Shown: positions 35,351 through 48,622, numbered from the stretch's first letter. The stretch: 64,000 nucleotides of DNA from Fulvia fulva (GCF_020509005.1 NC_063021.1:2790001-2854000); one strand, 5' to 3'. The notes: generated by a model from the sequence alone, not told the origin. Translations and numbers: made by a program.

Positions 35351-35429
35351 TATATATAACAATAGATATATACCTATATAGGCCGGATAGGGTCCTAGAA
35401 CAGGGGAATAACAAATCTATCTATCTATC

Positions 35430-35443
35430 TATATATAGAGGGA
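35430..35443. repeat. Target-site duplication of LINE-e, right copy
   Basis: Exact copy of 30423-30436. Confidence 0.88.
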
Positions 35444-35686
35444 TATTGCTCTAGTCCTAGTTCTATTTTACTACGCCTTATCGGTTTTACCTATATCTTA
35501 TCCTACGACGGCAGTCCCTCCGACAGTCTCGTACTAACTAGCTAAGCGACTTTAGGTCCTCTAAGTCGCTCCTACTATTCGTACGGTATCTCGGTAGTAT
35601 TACCGTACTATTGTCTCGACTAGCTTAGTATATACTAAGTTAGTCTTAGTACCGTACGACATACCTACTAACCTATATTTGTAATA
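35444..35686 (-). repeat. Copia-3 5' LTR, second part
   Basis: Matches 21656-21897 of the left LTR up to the end GTAATA. Confidence 0.85.
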
Positions 35687-35691
35687 TACAA

Positions 35692-35823
35692 CTCCCTTAA
35701 ATCTAGGGGTAGTAGCCTACTTTATAGATCGTTAGAATAGCCTTAATAAAGGCTTTTAAATATATTGTATTTAGCGATAGCCGGCGAGAAGAGCTACTTA
35801 TATTATAGCCGATCGATAAGTTC
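35692..35823 (-). other. LINE-b 5' leader, continued after Copia-3
   Basis: The first 85 bases are the reverse complement of the LINE-e/LINE-g leader (blocks GTAGTAGCCTACTTTATA and ATCGTTAGAATAGCC). The remainder to 35823 is unique to this copy. Confidence 0.75.
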
Positions 35824-35837
35824 GATAAGGCTTATTA
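35824..35837. repeat. Target-site duplication of LINE-b, right copy
   Basis: Exact copy of 10583-10596, 25 kb away. Confidence 0.88.
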
Positions 35838-35936
35838 TAAATACTATCTTATAGTACGCTAACGTAAGACCTTAGCCTATATAATATAGGGCTATATCTC
35901 TATAGATAGACCTATAGAAGTCTATATATTCGAGAA
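35838..35936 (+). pseudogene. Tc1-like transposase, middle piece
   Basis: Continues the frame of the first piece through the catalytic core: R-stop-RKTLAYII-stop-GYIS fits the conserved RWRK..MVWGCIS block of Tc1-like transposases, then PIEVYIFE. It ends in the target duplication of LINE-f and continues at 52656. Confidence 0.78.
35923..35936. repeat. Target-site duplication of LINE-f, left copy
   Basis: TATATATTCGAGAA; right copy TATATACTTGAGAA at 52656-52669, with two differences, both C/T. Confidence 0.78.
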
Positions 35937-36399
35937 TACTTATAGAGACACCTAAATATCGTTTACTTAACTAAGGGCCTCGTACGACGTACTATTCGAA
36001 AGCGCCTATTAAGGCTATTACCTAACGAGAATAAGAGTAGCGCGCCTATACTAGCGGCCGCGCAATTACTACGGAAAGCGACTAGAAAATAGGAATCTAC
36101 CTCCTATCCGATAGGACCCTAAAATTACGGAGCCGCGAAGGTAAATTGCCTATTTAGGTAACTTCTAACCTTAGCCGTAGCTAAAGTGTAGCGATATAGA
36201 GACTAGATCCTAAGCCTAACTCGCGAGCATTAGGTAGCTCGCGAGGGACACCTAAATCTCTATAAATAGGGATACGATATAGGAACCTAGCTAGTAGTAA
36301 CTAACCTATTAATAGCTAAGCTAATAACTAACCTAGTAATAGTAAGACAACGGCTAACGGTAATAAGCTAAGGGCCTAGGAAAAGCTTAACGAACCCTA

Positions 36400-37163
36400 G
36401 CCGCCCCCGGCCCCTCCGCGTAGACAGAATTATATAAAGAAGCCTAGGTAATACTAGACGAAGACGAATACCTAGCCCGAGTATATAAAAATATAATCGC
36501 GTAGCTCCTTAGTGTACTTAAGGCACTCGAATACTAGACCCTAAGAACGATCTACTAGACTATATAGTACGTAACATAATATAAGAACCCTACGTAGGCT
36601 ATAATCGCCGCGGGACACTACCCGGCCTAGCCCTAGAGGACTAATAACGCAATCCGAGTCTACGTTATAGACCCGGAGGAGAAAAGGGAACTCGAGGGCC
36701 TTACGAGTAAGGAGCTCGTAGATAGAATCGGCCGGAAGGAGATTATAGGAGCGAAGGTAGAGCTAAGGGGGGTAGTAAGGCTTTTTACCGTATAGGAGAC
36801 AGACCGACAAAGACTCGAGACGTATAAGGAATAGACAACTAAAGTAGCAAAGTCAGCGAAAGTCTCCTACTAACAATTTATAGTAATAGCCTACGGGGTC
36901 CCTAGAACCTTTAAGGTCGAAAACGACCTCCTCTAGCTATAAATATAGAACTAGAGTACATCCCTAGGAGTACGCTTCTCTAAGGCCGTCTGACTATATA
37001 GAAGCGTCGAACTAATAAAGACATACTCCTCGTTAATCGTCTAGATAGCAAATGCGGAATAAGTAAACCTAGTCCTAGACAAAGGACTATACTAGAACTA
37101 CAAACGTCTTAATACGGAAATCTACTAGAGTAGCTATAGAGTACTCTAATACTTTAACTACTA
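36400..37163 (+). pseudogene. LINE-f ORF1, first part
   Basis: The block NAIRVYVIDPEEKRELEGL near 36645-36700 matches LINE-a ORF1 (TAIKVYISDQQEQKEIEGL). Further matches follow: RLFTV, FKVENDL and LVLDKGLY. The frame is cut at 37163, just at the first zinc knuckle, by Gypsy-1, and resumes at 50662. Confidence 0.82.
37158..37163. repeat. Target-site duplication of Gypsy-1, left copy
   Basis: CTACTA, also at 50662-50667, next to the LTR ends. The true duplication may be 5 bp. Confidence 0.6.
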
Positions 37164-37492
37164 TAGACGACTAACTACCCTAGTAAGCAAGGGCGCGCCT
37201 AGTAACCTTAGGATAGCTTACGCGTAGGTGTATATATTTGCCGGTCTACGGGCCGTGAAAAATATATATAGTGGTCCTAAAAGATAGTAAATCTAAAATT
37301 TTTAGATTCCCGTATTTTCGCCTTATAGAGAGATTCTTCGTAAAAATCCCTAGCTTCCTACTAAGGTCGCCTCCTAACTATATATATCTTAGTAGTACCC
37401 CTATACACCCTTGCTACGTAATTAACCGTTAAAGGTTAACAAGATTCGACGCGCAAATTTCAGGGTCTAAAGGGGCCCTTAGCTCGTTAATA
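37164..37492 (-). repeat. Gypsy-1 3' LTR
   Basis: 329 bp, starts TAGACGACTAAC and ends GCTCGTTAATA; nearly identical to 50334-50661. The TA ends fit TG/CA ends changed by RIP. The adjacent purine run on the minus strand (37495-37504, TAGGGGAGGA) fits a polypurine tract. Confidence 0.85.
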
Positions 37493-37504
37493 TATCCTCC
37501 CCTA

Positions 37505-38149
37505 TTACGAAACTGTCCCTAGTTTTACCTCCGCTACGCTAATATAGACTAAGAAACTATACCTATAAGTAATACGTAAAGAAGGCGGATCCGGCGTCTA
37601 GTTAAGTAGTTAGTCTAGAGATATTAAGGAGATCGTAAGTTCATTCTATAAGGGGCTAAGGAGGCTAAGTTAAAGTCTAGTCTTCGTAGTAAGCCTACTC
37701 TCAAATTAAGGATATAGCCTAGAAATCGGTTAAGCACGCTAGAAACTAGGTACTAGAACTAGAAGCTAGTAAAACTAAGGTTAGAAACTAAAACTACTAA
37801 GTGAACTCTTTACGCCTAAGAAAAAAAAGAAATAATAGAGTCCTATCCCTCCTTTAACCTAAATCCTAGTGAATTTGGCCATCTCCTCCGTAGTAAGGTC
37901 ATAAGGCCGTACCTATAGTCTCGTTGGCTTAGATTCTAGTTCCGGAAGTGTAGTAGCCCTATTAATGCCTATTAGAAGTATATCGTCATCCTCTTCGTCG
38001 TTAGATTCGGACGTAGTAGGTCTATTCTTATTCGGAAGATCGCCTTTTTCGACATTCTCGACATCAACCCTATCCTCTAGCGCTATAATGTCTTTAGCAT
38101 TAGGAAGATTAAGCTCCGGGTCTAGTCTTAACTATAGGATTGGCTTTAG
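37505..38149 (-). other. Gypsy-1 3' region, no recognised domain
   Basis: Between the LTR and the integrase region. Read on the minus strand, about 38150-37850 is rich in acidic and Ser codons and may be the end of pol. I could not recognise a chromodomain. The rest looks untranslated. Confidence 0.4.
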
Positions 38150-41100
38150 GTTCTCTCGGGCTTATATATCCTTAACCTCGTACTATTAAGCTCTTCGAGG
38201 ACGTATATACTAAACTCCGAGTATACCTTAGCTACACGATACGGCCTAAGCTAGCGGTACCTAATCTTTCTAGATAGGTTATCCTTATACGGCTTGTCGA
38301 ACTTGACTATAAGATCTCCGACCTAGAACCCCTAGAAGTTAATACTACGTTTAGTATCGAAGTATTCCTTACTTAGGGCACGAAGCCTTACTCTTCGTAA
38401 CTATACCTCCTAAAGACTTATGTCCCGTACCTATAACTAACGCGCCCGAATAGCTAACAGCTCCTCCGTTAATCTTATAGATCCCTATTTATAGTTCGCC
38501 TATATCGGGTATTCTACCTCGATCGAGAGAATAGTACGATAGCTATATAGAACCTCCGCCGGCGTTATACCCGTAATTCTAGATACCGTAGTTCTATTAG
38601 CCTAAAGCACCGTAGTAATCTATCGTTCCTAGGACTTATAGGTGTTCTTAGTAAGCTTAGCTAATGTAGCTAGAATAGGTCAATATCCTACTTCTATAGT
38701 TATATTTGACTATAGATAGTATAGTAAGATCCGGATATGCTTAATACCTATACTAATAAGCATCCTCTCTACCTCCCCTTCGTTAATACTAGCGTTATTA
38801 AGCACAATCTTATAGTAGTATCTATACCGGCTAAACACTATCTCGTATAGGAACTTAGTAATCGCCCGCGAATTTAGAGGCTTCCGTAAGACCTTCGCCT
38901 TAATCTACCTACTTAGAGCTTCTCGGGCGACAAGTAAGTACCCGTTTCTATATACGTAGACGGGATCGTAGTACTACCTCTCTCCTATAACCTACTAAGT
39001 CGATAAGTATATTTCTCCTACTCTCTAGTTACCTTCGCGAAAGTTATAAGGAGTATAAGTCCTTACCTAATTCGATATGTCGGAGAAGTAGCCCTCCTAG
39101 TAATACCGGCTAGTAACAAGATTATATACTAGCTATATACTCCGGTAACTATACTTTTCGTAATAGTGTATTACGATCTCTTTCTAAGCATTATTATCGT
39201 CTACTACTAGCTACATTGGTACACCCCTTCGCCGCTAATACAATAAGAGCTTATCTCTTAAGTAGTACTAAGGACTCTTCTTAACGAGGTTTTAATACTT
39301 AGCCCGGGTAACCCCTTCCGGTCGTGTTCGATATACTAGAATATAAGCTATAAGCTCGGAATTATTACTATACTAGGGTTCGAGGAGTCGTTCACGCTCT
39401 AGAATAACGGGGAAAGTGTTAACTAGCTCGGCGTAACGGAAGAATCTGTCGTTAATTATCTTATTAATGTTATCGTTAGGTTCCGTAAGCTCCTTAGCTA
39501 TAGGTAGTTTACGAGACAGTATATCCGGTCCGGAGTGCTTCTTCCTATCGACATGCCTTACTTTAAAGGTGAACAGCCGGATCTAAGTAACCTACCTTAC
39601 TATTATAGAGTTTAGAATGTCGGATACTAGCCGATTTAACTACTATACTAGCGTTTTAGTATTAACTTCGAGGACAAAGTCTACTCCTACGAGGTAGCGC
39701 TACACCTTCTTAAGGCCCTTTAGTACTCCGAGGCACTCCCGCTTTCCTATATCGTACTTAGCCTCGTTTACGTTCTAGATACCGCTCTTATACCTTACCG
39801 GGTGTCTTCGTCGAGTATTGTCTAGTAATTCCTATAATATTATACAACCCTACCTAATGCTACTCGTATTAATAGAAACGAAGATCCTACTAGCTCCTAG
39901 GGCGTAGGAGATAGTTACTAACGCTAGTACTATTACTAAGAATCTTACTAGGTTCTCTTTCGAGAACTACTTATTCTTAGTCTAGACAAACTCGACGTCC
40001 TTCCTTAAAAGCTTATATATTAGCCGAGCGACGATTACGAACTAGGGGACCTAAATCCGGAAGTAAATATAGATCCTAATATAAACTCGAACGTCCTTTA
40101 CGTACTTTAGGGTTAGCTAATTCAAGATCTTAGCCACTACCTTAGGATCTAGATAGCGGCCGCTCGGGCTAGTAATATAGCCTACGATCTTTAGGGTCTT
40201 ATAACGCCACTACGACTTCTCCCCTACGACTACCGCTCCGGCCCTCTCTAGGTCCGTAAGAATAAGATTAAGGGATATAATATGTTCTACGACCTATCGT
40301 CGAAGGCTAGGCTCTACCTTAGCGTTACTATAGTCCTTAGTAGGACCTTTTACGCCGATATCGTTAAGAAATAGTTTTGCTCGGTAAGAAATATAGTCTA
40401 TTAACACCTTAGTTACTACCCGTACGAACTGAGTAACTAAGTTCGTCGTACCCTATAGTAACGTTATATACCGTATAAGCCTAAGAGGCGTTATAAAGGC
40501 CGTTAAGTCTCGGCTACTTTCGTTAAGCGTGATCTAGTCGTACCCCGAAAACAAGTCTACTAAAGAGGCCACTCTATACCTAGTAAAGTCTTCCGAGAAC
40601 CCGTCCGTATCTAGGGGAATGTTCGTATCCCTTATCGTTACCTCGTTTAAGAGTATAGCGGAGTTAATCAACCTATATAGTATAGCTTTACTATTTAGCT
40701 CGACCTTCTTCGCTACTAAGAACTAAGTATTCGTATAAGTACCTTAACTATACTTAAGAATTCTATTCTTAATTCGAGCGCGGATTATCTATTCTATACG
40801 CGCTCGTAAGCTTACGTATAACCGAATATTTCGCGCCTACTACGGTTTGTACGTAATCGTTATAATCTTCTAAGGAGGTATAATATTATATCTAATCTAC
40901 CGTATATAGCTAAGATCCTACGCTAGGACACCCTCTCGGTTAAAGAGCATTTTATTAAATATCTATCTTTCCTTAGCCGAGAGAGCGATCCTAACCTTAA
41001 TACTAGCGAGCCTTTTAGGTATAATCCTCGAGCCGCGCTCGATACTAGAGAACTTTTTAATAAGATACCTCCTATCGAACGGGCCTTACCCTACTAGTAT

Positions 41101-41560
41101 TAGAGATTCCTAGTAAAGGGCCTCCCGCTTCGATTTCTATATCACTATCTACTTTCGACTAAGGCCTCTCGTAAACGCTCGCGTTAATAGGTCTTTTCTT
41201 ATTAGCTTTACGCTTATATATAGTAAATATATACGGCATCCTAATACCGGGTCTATATGACCCTACGTCTCGTTTCTAAGCCTAGCTATTGATCTGACCC
41301 TATTTTAGGATCTCCGTATACTAGTCGCCCTATACGGAGTATATATTTATAATGACCTACTCTCCTAGAGCGTTAGTAGTCACCTTAGCGCTTAAGTATT
41401 AGCGGTTCCCGAGCAGTCCTAGTAATTTCTTCGAATACGGGCTAAGGTCGAGGACATTTTCTCTTTATTATAATACGGGGCCGCGGTAGTTCTTAAAGTA
41501 GTCGAAGATAGTCGTGTCTATAGGCTTGGGTTTTAGCTTTGTTATGCCTTCTTATCAATG
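38150..41560 (-). pseudogene. Gypsy-1 pol remnant (RT, RNase H, integrase)
   Basis: Minus strand, read through stops: RT with SLVDLFSGYD near 40530-40560 and the catalytic box as FLNDIGVKGP near 40355-40385 (FVDD-type box with D to N); RNase H with GKRECLGVL near 39730 and the DVNTKTLV-type block near 39660; then the integrase region to about 38150 with RYLELRV-like C-terminal basic part. All catalytic acids I can check are hit or ambiguous. Confidence 0.78.
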
Positions 41561-43759
41561 TCGACGCGCCGTATTATTAGAACACTCCGCCCCTAATATA
41601 TTTACTAAGGTCTCCCCGACTAGACTCGAAAAGCGGACTTGTTTTAAGCCCGGACTTCTAATACTTATAGCGGGTTGACTACCGTGAATTAACCCGCGTT
41701 CGTATTTTTCGAGGACTAGAGAAGTTATTAAAGAGTTTTGTACTTATTAGTACCTATAATAGCCGTGAACATTACACTTTCACCTTTCCTACTAGCGATT
41801 CTTCCCTCCTATAATCTATCGTCGTAGTTACGGCCTATTAGTCGCACCTTCGTATACTAAGGGCGGCTAAGGATCGTAGGCGAATCTAGATTAGCGGAGA
41901 CAAATATGTCGATCTAGTAGTATATACTAAACACCTAAGTATTAAGCTTTGAAATTACCCCCTTAAACTTCGCTCTTCTACCCGCTCCTCGAAAGGACAA
42001 GTAGGCGCTAGGTACGATAGGCAAGCTAAACTTATGTAATATCCTCGGGCTAATAATATTGACTTTAGATCCCTCGTTAAGTAGGGCTCGAGTCTAACCT
42101 TTACTAGTCCTAAGCTCGGCAACTACCTAAGGGCTAGGTACTATTACAAAATCGTCTAGTATACTAGAGAGACCGATCTTTCTAATGTTTTCTATAACTC
42201 GGCGGTAGGGATAGCATCCTTACTATATAACATCGTTAAGAACACACCTATAAAGCGAGCTTAATAATCATCCCGAAAGACTTCTTTATTAGCGCCTTCT
42301 TCCTCGTCTTTATAGGTAGCGATATAACTCGTACGGACTTTAGTCCCTTCTTAGCTAGCTAACTCACGGACGGTAGTAAGCTTAGACTATAGATTAGGGG
42401 TATTTGCTACTCTCCTAAATAAGGCAGTTTTAAACTAGCGACTATATCGAAACTAGTCCCGGGCATTAACGTTTAGAAACGTAGTCTAAAGGATTTGATT
42501 AATCTAATAGGTCACTCCCTCCTCCTTAGTAACGGGCCTATCTCCTATACCGTACTATCAGACGTAGTTATTAATCCTTATCGTCTTTACATTCCATAAC
42601 CGTTTATACTATATAAATAGGGTATTAATAGGCCCTACCGGCTACTCCGAGGGCGTAGGCCTTGACTTAGCTCGAGGCTTAGGTGTCCTTCTAAGAGTCT
42701 CCCCTAACGCTACCGTTAACTAGCTTCTACTAGCCCTAGAACCGGCGTCTCTAATCATCTCTACCTCCTACTAACCGAGTTCTTCCTACCGGATCTCCTC
42801 TTCGAGTTCTTATCGTATAGCTTTAGCGGCCTCGGCTCGTACCCTTAATACCTATATACTAGACCTAGTTCGAGGATTTAGGTTCTTTATAATTCCTACT
42901 AGAGCTTTACCCCGAGATTTATTACTCTAGATTAGGTAGGCCTTAACCTTAAACTCGTCGTAGTTTATAATCCTATACCCTTATAGAGCCGGTTCTTCTT
43001 CTTCCTTAAACTTGTTATAGTCTCCCTATAGAGTATATAGAAGGTAAGGATAGAAGAGCCTTAGAGTGCTTAGAAGTCGTTAAGAAGTAAAAGTCTAGCT
43101 TAGTGTATAAGCGCTAAGAATTATATACCCCGTAATATTTACTACGGGACCTAGCCCTCTAAATTTACTACTCTACTAAACCTTAATAGATTCACTTCGG
43201 CTCGTAACTATATAACTTACGGCACTCCCGCGAGCACCCGCGACTACGCTAGACCCTAGAAGAAGCACGTAGAAGACTCGGAACGTAGGGCAGGTTAGAA
43301 CAAGGTTTTGAGCAAAGCTACTAAGCGCGGCTTCGTACGGGTTAGCCCTATTAATACGGGGACACGTACTCGCGAGGGTCGCGTATAAGTATCTAGCCTT
43401 CCCTAGGCCTCTCTTACTTTCTTCGTCTTTCGTTTTATATAGTAATTATACTATACCCTTTATATCTATACTTCGTACCTACATTCTTGCTTTTACTCTT
43501 ATATCTTATAGGCTAGGCTCTCGCCCTAACAAAACTAGATCTAGTAACTACTAGCGGCCGTTAGTTACTACCTAGATCTGCTATCTTAAGGGCCGTATTC
43601 TATAAGGTGTCGGTTGTTAGGTAGAGGTTTAGAGTAGTTAGGAAGCTTTACGCTTAAGATACTAGTATAATCTCGACCTATCTATTGTTTCCGAAGCGTA
43701 GGGATTTTCATGTCCTTATTAAATAGAATCGGGCTATAGTGTTCCTTAAGCTACGGAAG
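41561..43759 (-). pseudogene. Gypsy-1 gag C-terminal / protease region
   Basis: Low-stop minus-strand stretches (e.g. NKDMKIPTLRK near 43690-43725, NYDEFKVKAYL near 42930-42965) continue the gag frame that is cut by LINE-g. A protease should lie near 41600-42400, but I could not place its active site. An inverted repeat sits at 43537-43579. Confidence 0.5.
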
Positions 43760-43773
43760 TATATAAAGGAGCT
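43760..43773. repeat. Target-site duplication of LINE-g, left copy
   Basis: TATATAAAGGAGCT, exact copy at 48749-48762. Confidence 0.9.
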
Positions 43774-43949
43774 ATATAACTAGACATCGCTCATCGATCT
43801 CTACGCTAAAACAAGACACATTCGAAAGCTCTTATTAAGGCTATTCTAACGATATATAAAGCAGGCCACTACCCCTAGGACTAAGGGAGTTCTACCTCAT
43901 TTAATCTAGACAGCTTGAAGCTCTCTTCACCCTATTTCTTCAGCTCTAA

Positions 43950-45270
43950 ACGCCGCGGAGGTGCCTAGCTACATTAGGCAACTCCTAGGCAATAGTAGCC
44001 TAGGCTACGGTACTAACGGCGCCTACGGCCCTATAGGCGAAGCCCCCCCTAAGACAACTAGTAGCAACTTATAGAGGACGCAAAAAGTATAGAAACTAAC
44101 GATTAGCTCCCTTACCGGTCTCTACAGGTAATGATCACTTAGCTACGCACGGCGCTTATACTGTCGTATTACCGAGGGTAATAAGAAATAAGGACGACGT
44201 CCTAGGCGATTAGTAAGGCCACCCGGAATCAACACCCCTATAGCTAGGCATCGGTCGCGGCATCGATACTAGGCCCCCGCCTAACGCACGATATAGTTAC
44301 GATCCGCATTATAGTAAAGGAAGACTAGGCCGAAGTTACGAAGCTATCGAATAAGGAGCTCGCCTAACGAATCAACTAACTAGGGGTGGTCGTAGTGAAC
44401 TAATAGTCTAACGGCACTCTATAGATCTATACTAGCTCTACTACTACTAGGAGGCACCTAGAGGCATAGCTATAGTGGGCATCTAAGGTTACGGCATTAG
44501 CGAAGGTCTTAACGAAACAATTCACGATCCTAGTCTATAATATGCCTAAGGAGTTTGACCTAACTAACTAGGGTCACCTACGCGCTCTCTAAGAGGACAA
44601 CCCGGTCACTCTTAACTCTCTAATCTAGAAGGCGACTTGGCTCTATAGGAAATGGCTAGAAGGCAAGAAGGCCTCGGCGCTAATAGTATAGCTATAAGAC
44701 GCGAAAGCGGCGGATCTAGCGATAGAACAAGGCCTAGTCTAGCAATATAGCCTTAAGATAGTAGAAAAGCACTCCTTATCCTTTCGTGTCCTCTAATACT
44801 TCAAATGCCAACAGTATAGACACTAAACCTATACGTGTATAAACAAGCAGGCCTACTCGAACTATATAGGAGACTATATGTCTAGGGACTATATATCGAC
44901 TACGAGACGGTACGCGAACTGTCCGGGGCACTACCTATCGTATAGTACGGAATGCCTATAGCGGAAACTAGCGAAAAACAAGGCAATCACAAACAGAACC
45001 GTCGCCCTAAGATTCTACGGCGACCGTAAGGCTAGCCTATACCGGAACTAACTAGCGGCGGTCGGGTATAAGCGCCCTAGGGCCGAGAACGATATAAAGG
45101 ATACGTAACCTAGGGCGTACGGGAGGCCACGTGCTCTACTAGCTACGGCGAGGGAATCTAACTAGGCCCGGCTCCCCTTTAGTATATAGCCGATAGGCGT
45201 AGACTAGGACGTATAGGGTAGTAGGACATAGGACGATATAGAGGAAATAATTGTCGATGCCGATAACTAG
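43950..45270 (+). pseudogene. LINE-g ORF1, RIP-killed and frameshifted
   Basis: Same protein as LINE-e ORF1. The codon at the start position is ACG (43950-43952). A C-run near 44043-44049 has seven C where LINE-e has six (LINE-b CTCCCC), so one base was gained and the frame is shifted. Internal TAG stops are shared with LINE-e. Confidence 0.8.
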
Positions 45271-48200
45271 CCTCGACACGCTTAGTATCATCTAGTATAA
45301 CGTTAACTATAGTAAGGATATAGTCTAGAACCATTTCCTATACGAGGCGGACCCGCGCGTCTACTACGTCCTTATAATCTAGGAGCTATAGATTAACCCG
45401 TACTATAAGAGACTAACGACCTATAAGTCACTAGGCTATACGATATACCTACGAGGCGACGGCAGACCCCGTACGTGCTTCTATATTAGCAAGGACATAC
45501 TAGAATCCGACTAGGAGGTAGTATACTACGTAGACGAAGAAGGCGGGGGCGATATTACCTCCCTCTACGTAGGTAGCACCTAGATACACAACCTATATAT
45601 ACAACCGCTAGCCTCGAGGTCTAGCCGCGACCTAGGGGTCTGTAGACACCTAGACAGTGCGCTTAAGAGACAAGGGTGCCACATCGTAGTAGGAGACTTC
45701 AACATACACTACCCTTCCTAGAAAAGCCTTATGTAGCCGCACCCTATAGCCGACGAAGTACTCGACTTAATAGCGAGCAACGCAATTGCCCTTAATACCC
45801 CGAAGGACCTAGGCACCTAGAAGAGAGGGGGACTCTAAGGCACGATCGACCTCTCCTAGATCTTAGATAGCCACTACTATACGGTAACCTACTATAGGAT
45901 CGAACATAAACTCGAGGCGTCGTCAGACTATATACTAGTTAGGACCTCTATTACGATATAGATATAACGTATACTAGCGAGAACCCCTAAGCCAAACTAG
46001 GGAAAGGCCTACTAGGCTAATATCTAGGCGTACCTCGATGACTCTAAGAGGCTAGTCTAGATCGCGTAGTAGCAATATAATAGTAAAGACGAGATAGACG
46101 AAGTAGTCTAGGGGTTAATAGACGAAATAAGAAAAGCGACCTTACTTCACGTTCCGCTTGCCTAACTAACGACATAGTCTAAGCTATACTAGACGCCGGA
46201 GTATACTACGGTAGTAAGAGAAGTAAGGAGAGCCCGCCGTGTATAGACGAGCAGCTATAGCGAGGAGGCCTAGAACGTATATAGGGAGGCATACTAATAG
46301 AAGAAAGCTATAATACGAAGGGAGAAAGTAGTCGGCTAGAGGGCTATAGTAGAAGAAATCGCCGGCAAGCTAGAGAGGATGTGGACGCTAGCGAAATAGG
46401 CCCGACAGGACCCTATATAGGGCCCCTCCTTCTCTATCCTAGCGCTATAATCGCCTAGTAGCCCGGTTAGCGACCCCGAGGCCAAGGCGCGTCTACTAGC
46501 TAGCAAGTTCTTCCCGCCCCTAGTCGAGGCTGATCTAAGCGATATAAATAGCTCTACTCCCCTAGCCCCTAGTATCGCGGTCTAATAGGAGGTGTCCGAG
46601 GGAGAAGTTGCCGCTATACTAAGGAAGTTACCGGCGAAGAAAGCCCCGGGGCCGGATAGGATCCTAAACGAGCTACTAAAGAAGTGTAGAGATCAACTAG
46701 CCCTAGTAGTTATAGCGATCTTTAACGCCTACCTATAGACCGGGTACCACCCGATAGCTTTTAAACAATCGACGACAGTGGTCCTACGTAAGCCGTAGAA
46801 GGAAGACTATACGTAGGTGAAGTCGTACCGCCTAATTACGCTCCTTAACACTCTTAGGAAGGCGCTTAAGAAGCTGGTTATAACGAGACTCTCCGAGGCG
46901 GTAGAGGAATACTCCCTACTCCCGGACACCTAGATAGGTACGCGCCTATAGCGATCGACGCTATCCGCGATAGAACTTATTACCTCTTAGGTAAAGGCTA
47001 TCTAGTATAAGAATAGGGACAAGGTAGCTTCCTTACTTAGCCTAGATATATCGGGAGCCTTCGACTACGTGTTATACCCGCGGCTACTCTATATCCTAAG
47101 GTCGAAGGGACTCCCTAAGTAGCTTGTTAACTTCGTACGGTCCTACCTCTAAAACCGTAGTACGTCGATCCTAGTCGGCTAGTATAGAAGCCCATTTCAA
47201 GCAGTCTATACTAGAATCCCGTAAGGCTTAACGCTAGTACCTATTCTGTTCCTCTTCTTTATAGCGACGCTACTCCTAGCCCTAGAATCCTAGAACACCG
47301 CTACGAGCGGCTTCGTCGACAACACAAACATCCTAGCGTAGTCTTCCTCGACTAAGGAGAACTATAGGCTACTAGAAGAGAAGCACAAGATCTACGAGGA
47401 CTAGGCTAGGAGGCACGGGGCTCGGTTTGCCCTAGAAAAGTACAATCTAATACACTTTACGCGCCGGCCACGGTTCTATAATATATAAGCTTCTATCTAG
47501 ATATAGGGGTATACGACTAACCCGGCAAATTAGCTTAGGATCCTCGGACTATAGGTAGACCCGGCGCTACGGTAGAGGAAGCACGTATAGGCAATATTAC
47601 GGAAAGCTAAACAGAATATAGCATTATACTAGAGGCTTACTACGTCTATATAGGGGGCGGACTTCCGGTAGTCACGACTTCTATATACGGCTATTATACG
47701 GCCAGTCCTTACCTATAGTAGCCAAGTGTAGTCCTTAGGCGAGAGGGCCTACCTATCGAAGGGACTCGTCGCGCCGCTAGCGAAGATCCAAAACTAATGC
47801 CTAAGGAAGGTCACCGGGGTATATAAGTCGATACTAACGAGGATACTTAAGTACGAGACCGCTATACCGCCGATCGACCTATATATCTAGGGACTACGGA
47901 CCTCCTACTTAGGCAAGTCGGTATAGTACCTAGTATAGAAGGTCATCGCTAGTATAGTCGTAAGGGCCCGCGAATTAGTACTAGCGTATAGGGGTATTCG
48001 ACCTAGAAACGAGCCGAACTACCGGGTAAGGGACGAATAGCTAGTAATATAATAGGAAGGTAAGAAATCGTTTGTAGAGCAACTATAGAAAGAGAGGTGG
48101 AACAACTAGGTTGTAGGGTATAGTAGACGCCCTTAGCTAGCGGGACAACCTAAGGAATAGTTAGCTACAAAATCCGCGGTCAAGCACCCCCCGAAGCTTA

Positions 48201-48622
48201 TCTACTACCGCCTTACGAGGGTATAGAGTAGTATAGTAACCTAACTACGAAGCGAACATATCGGCCTCTAGGGGTACCTATCATAGAGGAAGGTTCTAGG
48301 ATACACGAATACTAGCTACCCCTACGGCTATCGCTCCTAGAACGTACGGTACGTACTCCTCGTCTATCCGAGGTAGTCGCTAGAAAGGGGGGAGTAGATA
48401 GTAAAGGCGAGGAACCGGACGATTAGGGTACTTCTTAACAACGCTAAGGACCTACGGCGTATTACGAACTAGATACTAGAGAAGGGCTAGCTAGAACAGT
48501 ACCGCCTAGTAGGAGTAGTATAGGAAGAGAGGATACGACGTAGCGCGACGAGACCGGCTAGGAGCGGGGGCTAACGGGGTAGTGATATAGACTACGTACG
48601 TTTAGAGGGAAAGCTAAACTAG
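45257..48622 (+). pseudogene. LINE-g ORF2 (endonuclease/RT), RIP-killed
   Basis: ATG at 45257 to TAG at 48620-48622, exactly as long as LINE-e ORF2 (1121 codons), with no net frameshift. The RT box near 47310-47330 reads FVDN where LINE-e has FVDD (GAC to AAC). It otherwise has the same domains and stops as LINE-e. Confidence 0.85.

Larger units (their letters stand above)
30437..35429 (+). mobile_element. LINE-e: full-length RIP-killed LINE
   Basis: 4.99 kb with a 191-nt leader, ORF1, ORF2, a 3' UTR and tail AACAAATCTATCTATCTATC. Both reading frames keep their full length (439 and 1121 codons) with substitutions only, so the element was killed by point mutation and not by deletion. Nearly identical to LINE-g. 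Confidence 0.92.
21490..35686 (-). mobile_element. Copia-3: RIP-killed copia element split by LINE-d and LINE-e
   Basis: Minus-strand relative of Copia-2 with the same primer site, polypurine tract and domain order, but with longer LTRs (about 407 bp) and heavy RIP. LINE-d lies inside the reverse transcriptase and LINE-e inside the right LTR. It sits in the 5' leader of LINE-b, which continues at 35692. Confidence 0.87.
10597..35823 (-). mobile_element. LINE-b: RIP-killed full-length LINE split by three insertions
   Basis: Minus-strand LINE of the same family as LINE-e and LINE-g. Its pieces are the 3' tail (10597-10653), 3' UTR and ORF2 (16039-16154, then 16805-20123), ORF1 (to about 21429), 5' leader (to 21489), and the leader remainder after Copia-3 (35692-35823). 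Copia-2, LINE-c and Copia-3 are inserted in it. The leader remainder matches the reverse complement of the LINE-e leader to about 35777; the last 46 bases are unmatched. The 14-bp target duplication at both ends proves the extent. Confidence 0.85.

Noticed and set aside
37965..38189. 74-codon + strand Ser-rich frame
   Set aside because: Antisense to the 3' end of Gypsy-1 pol; composition reflects acidic codons on the other strand.
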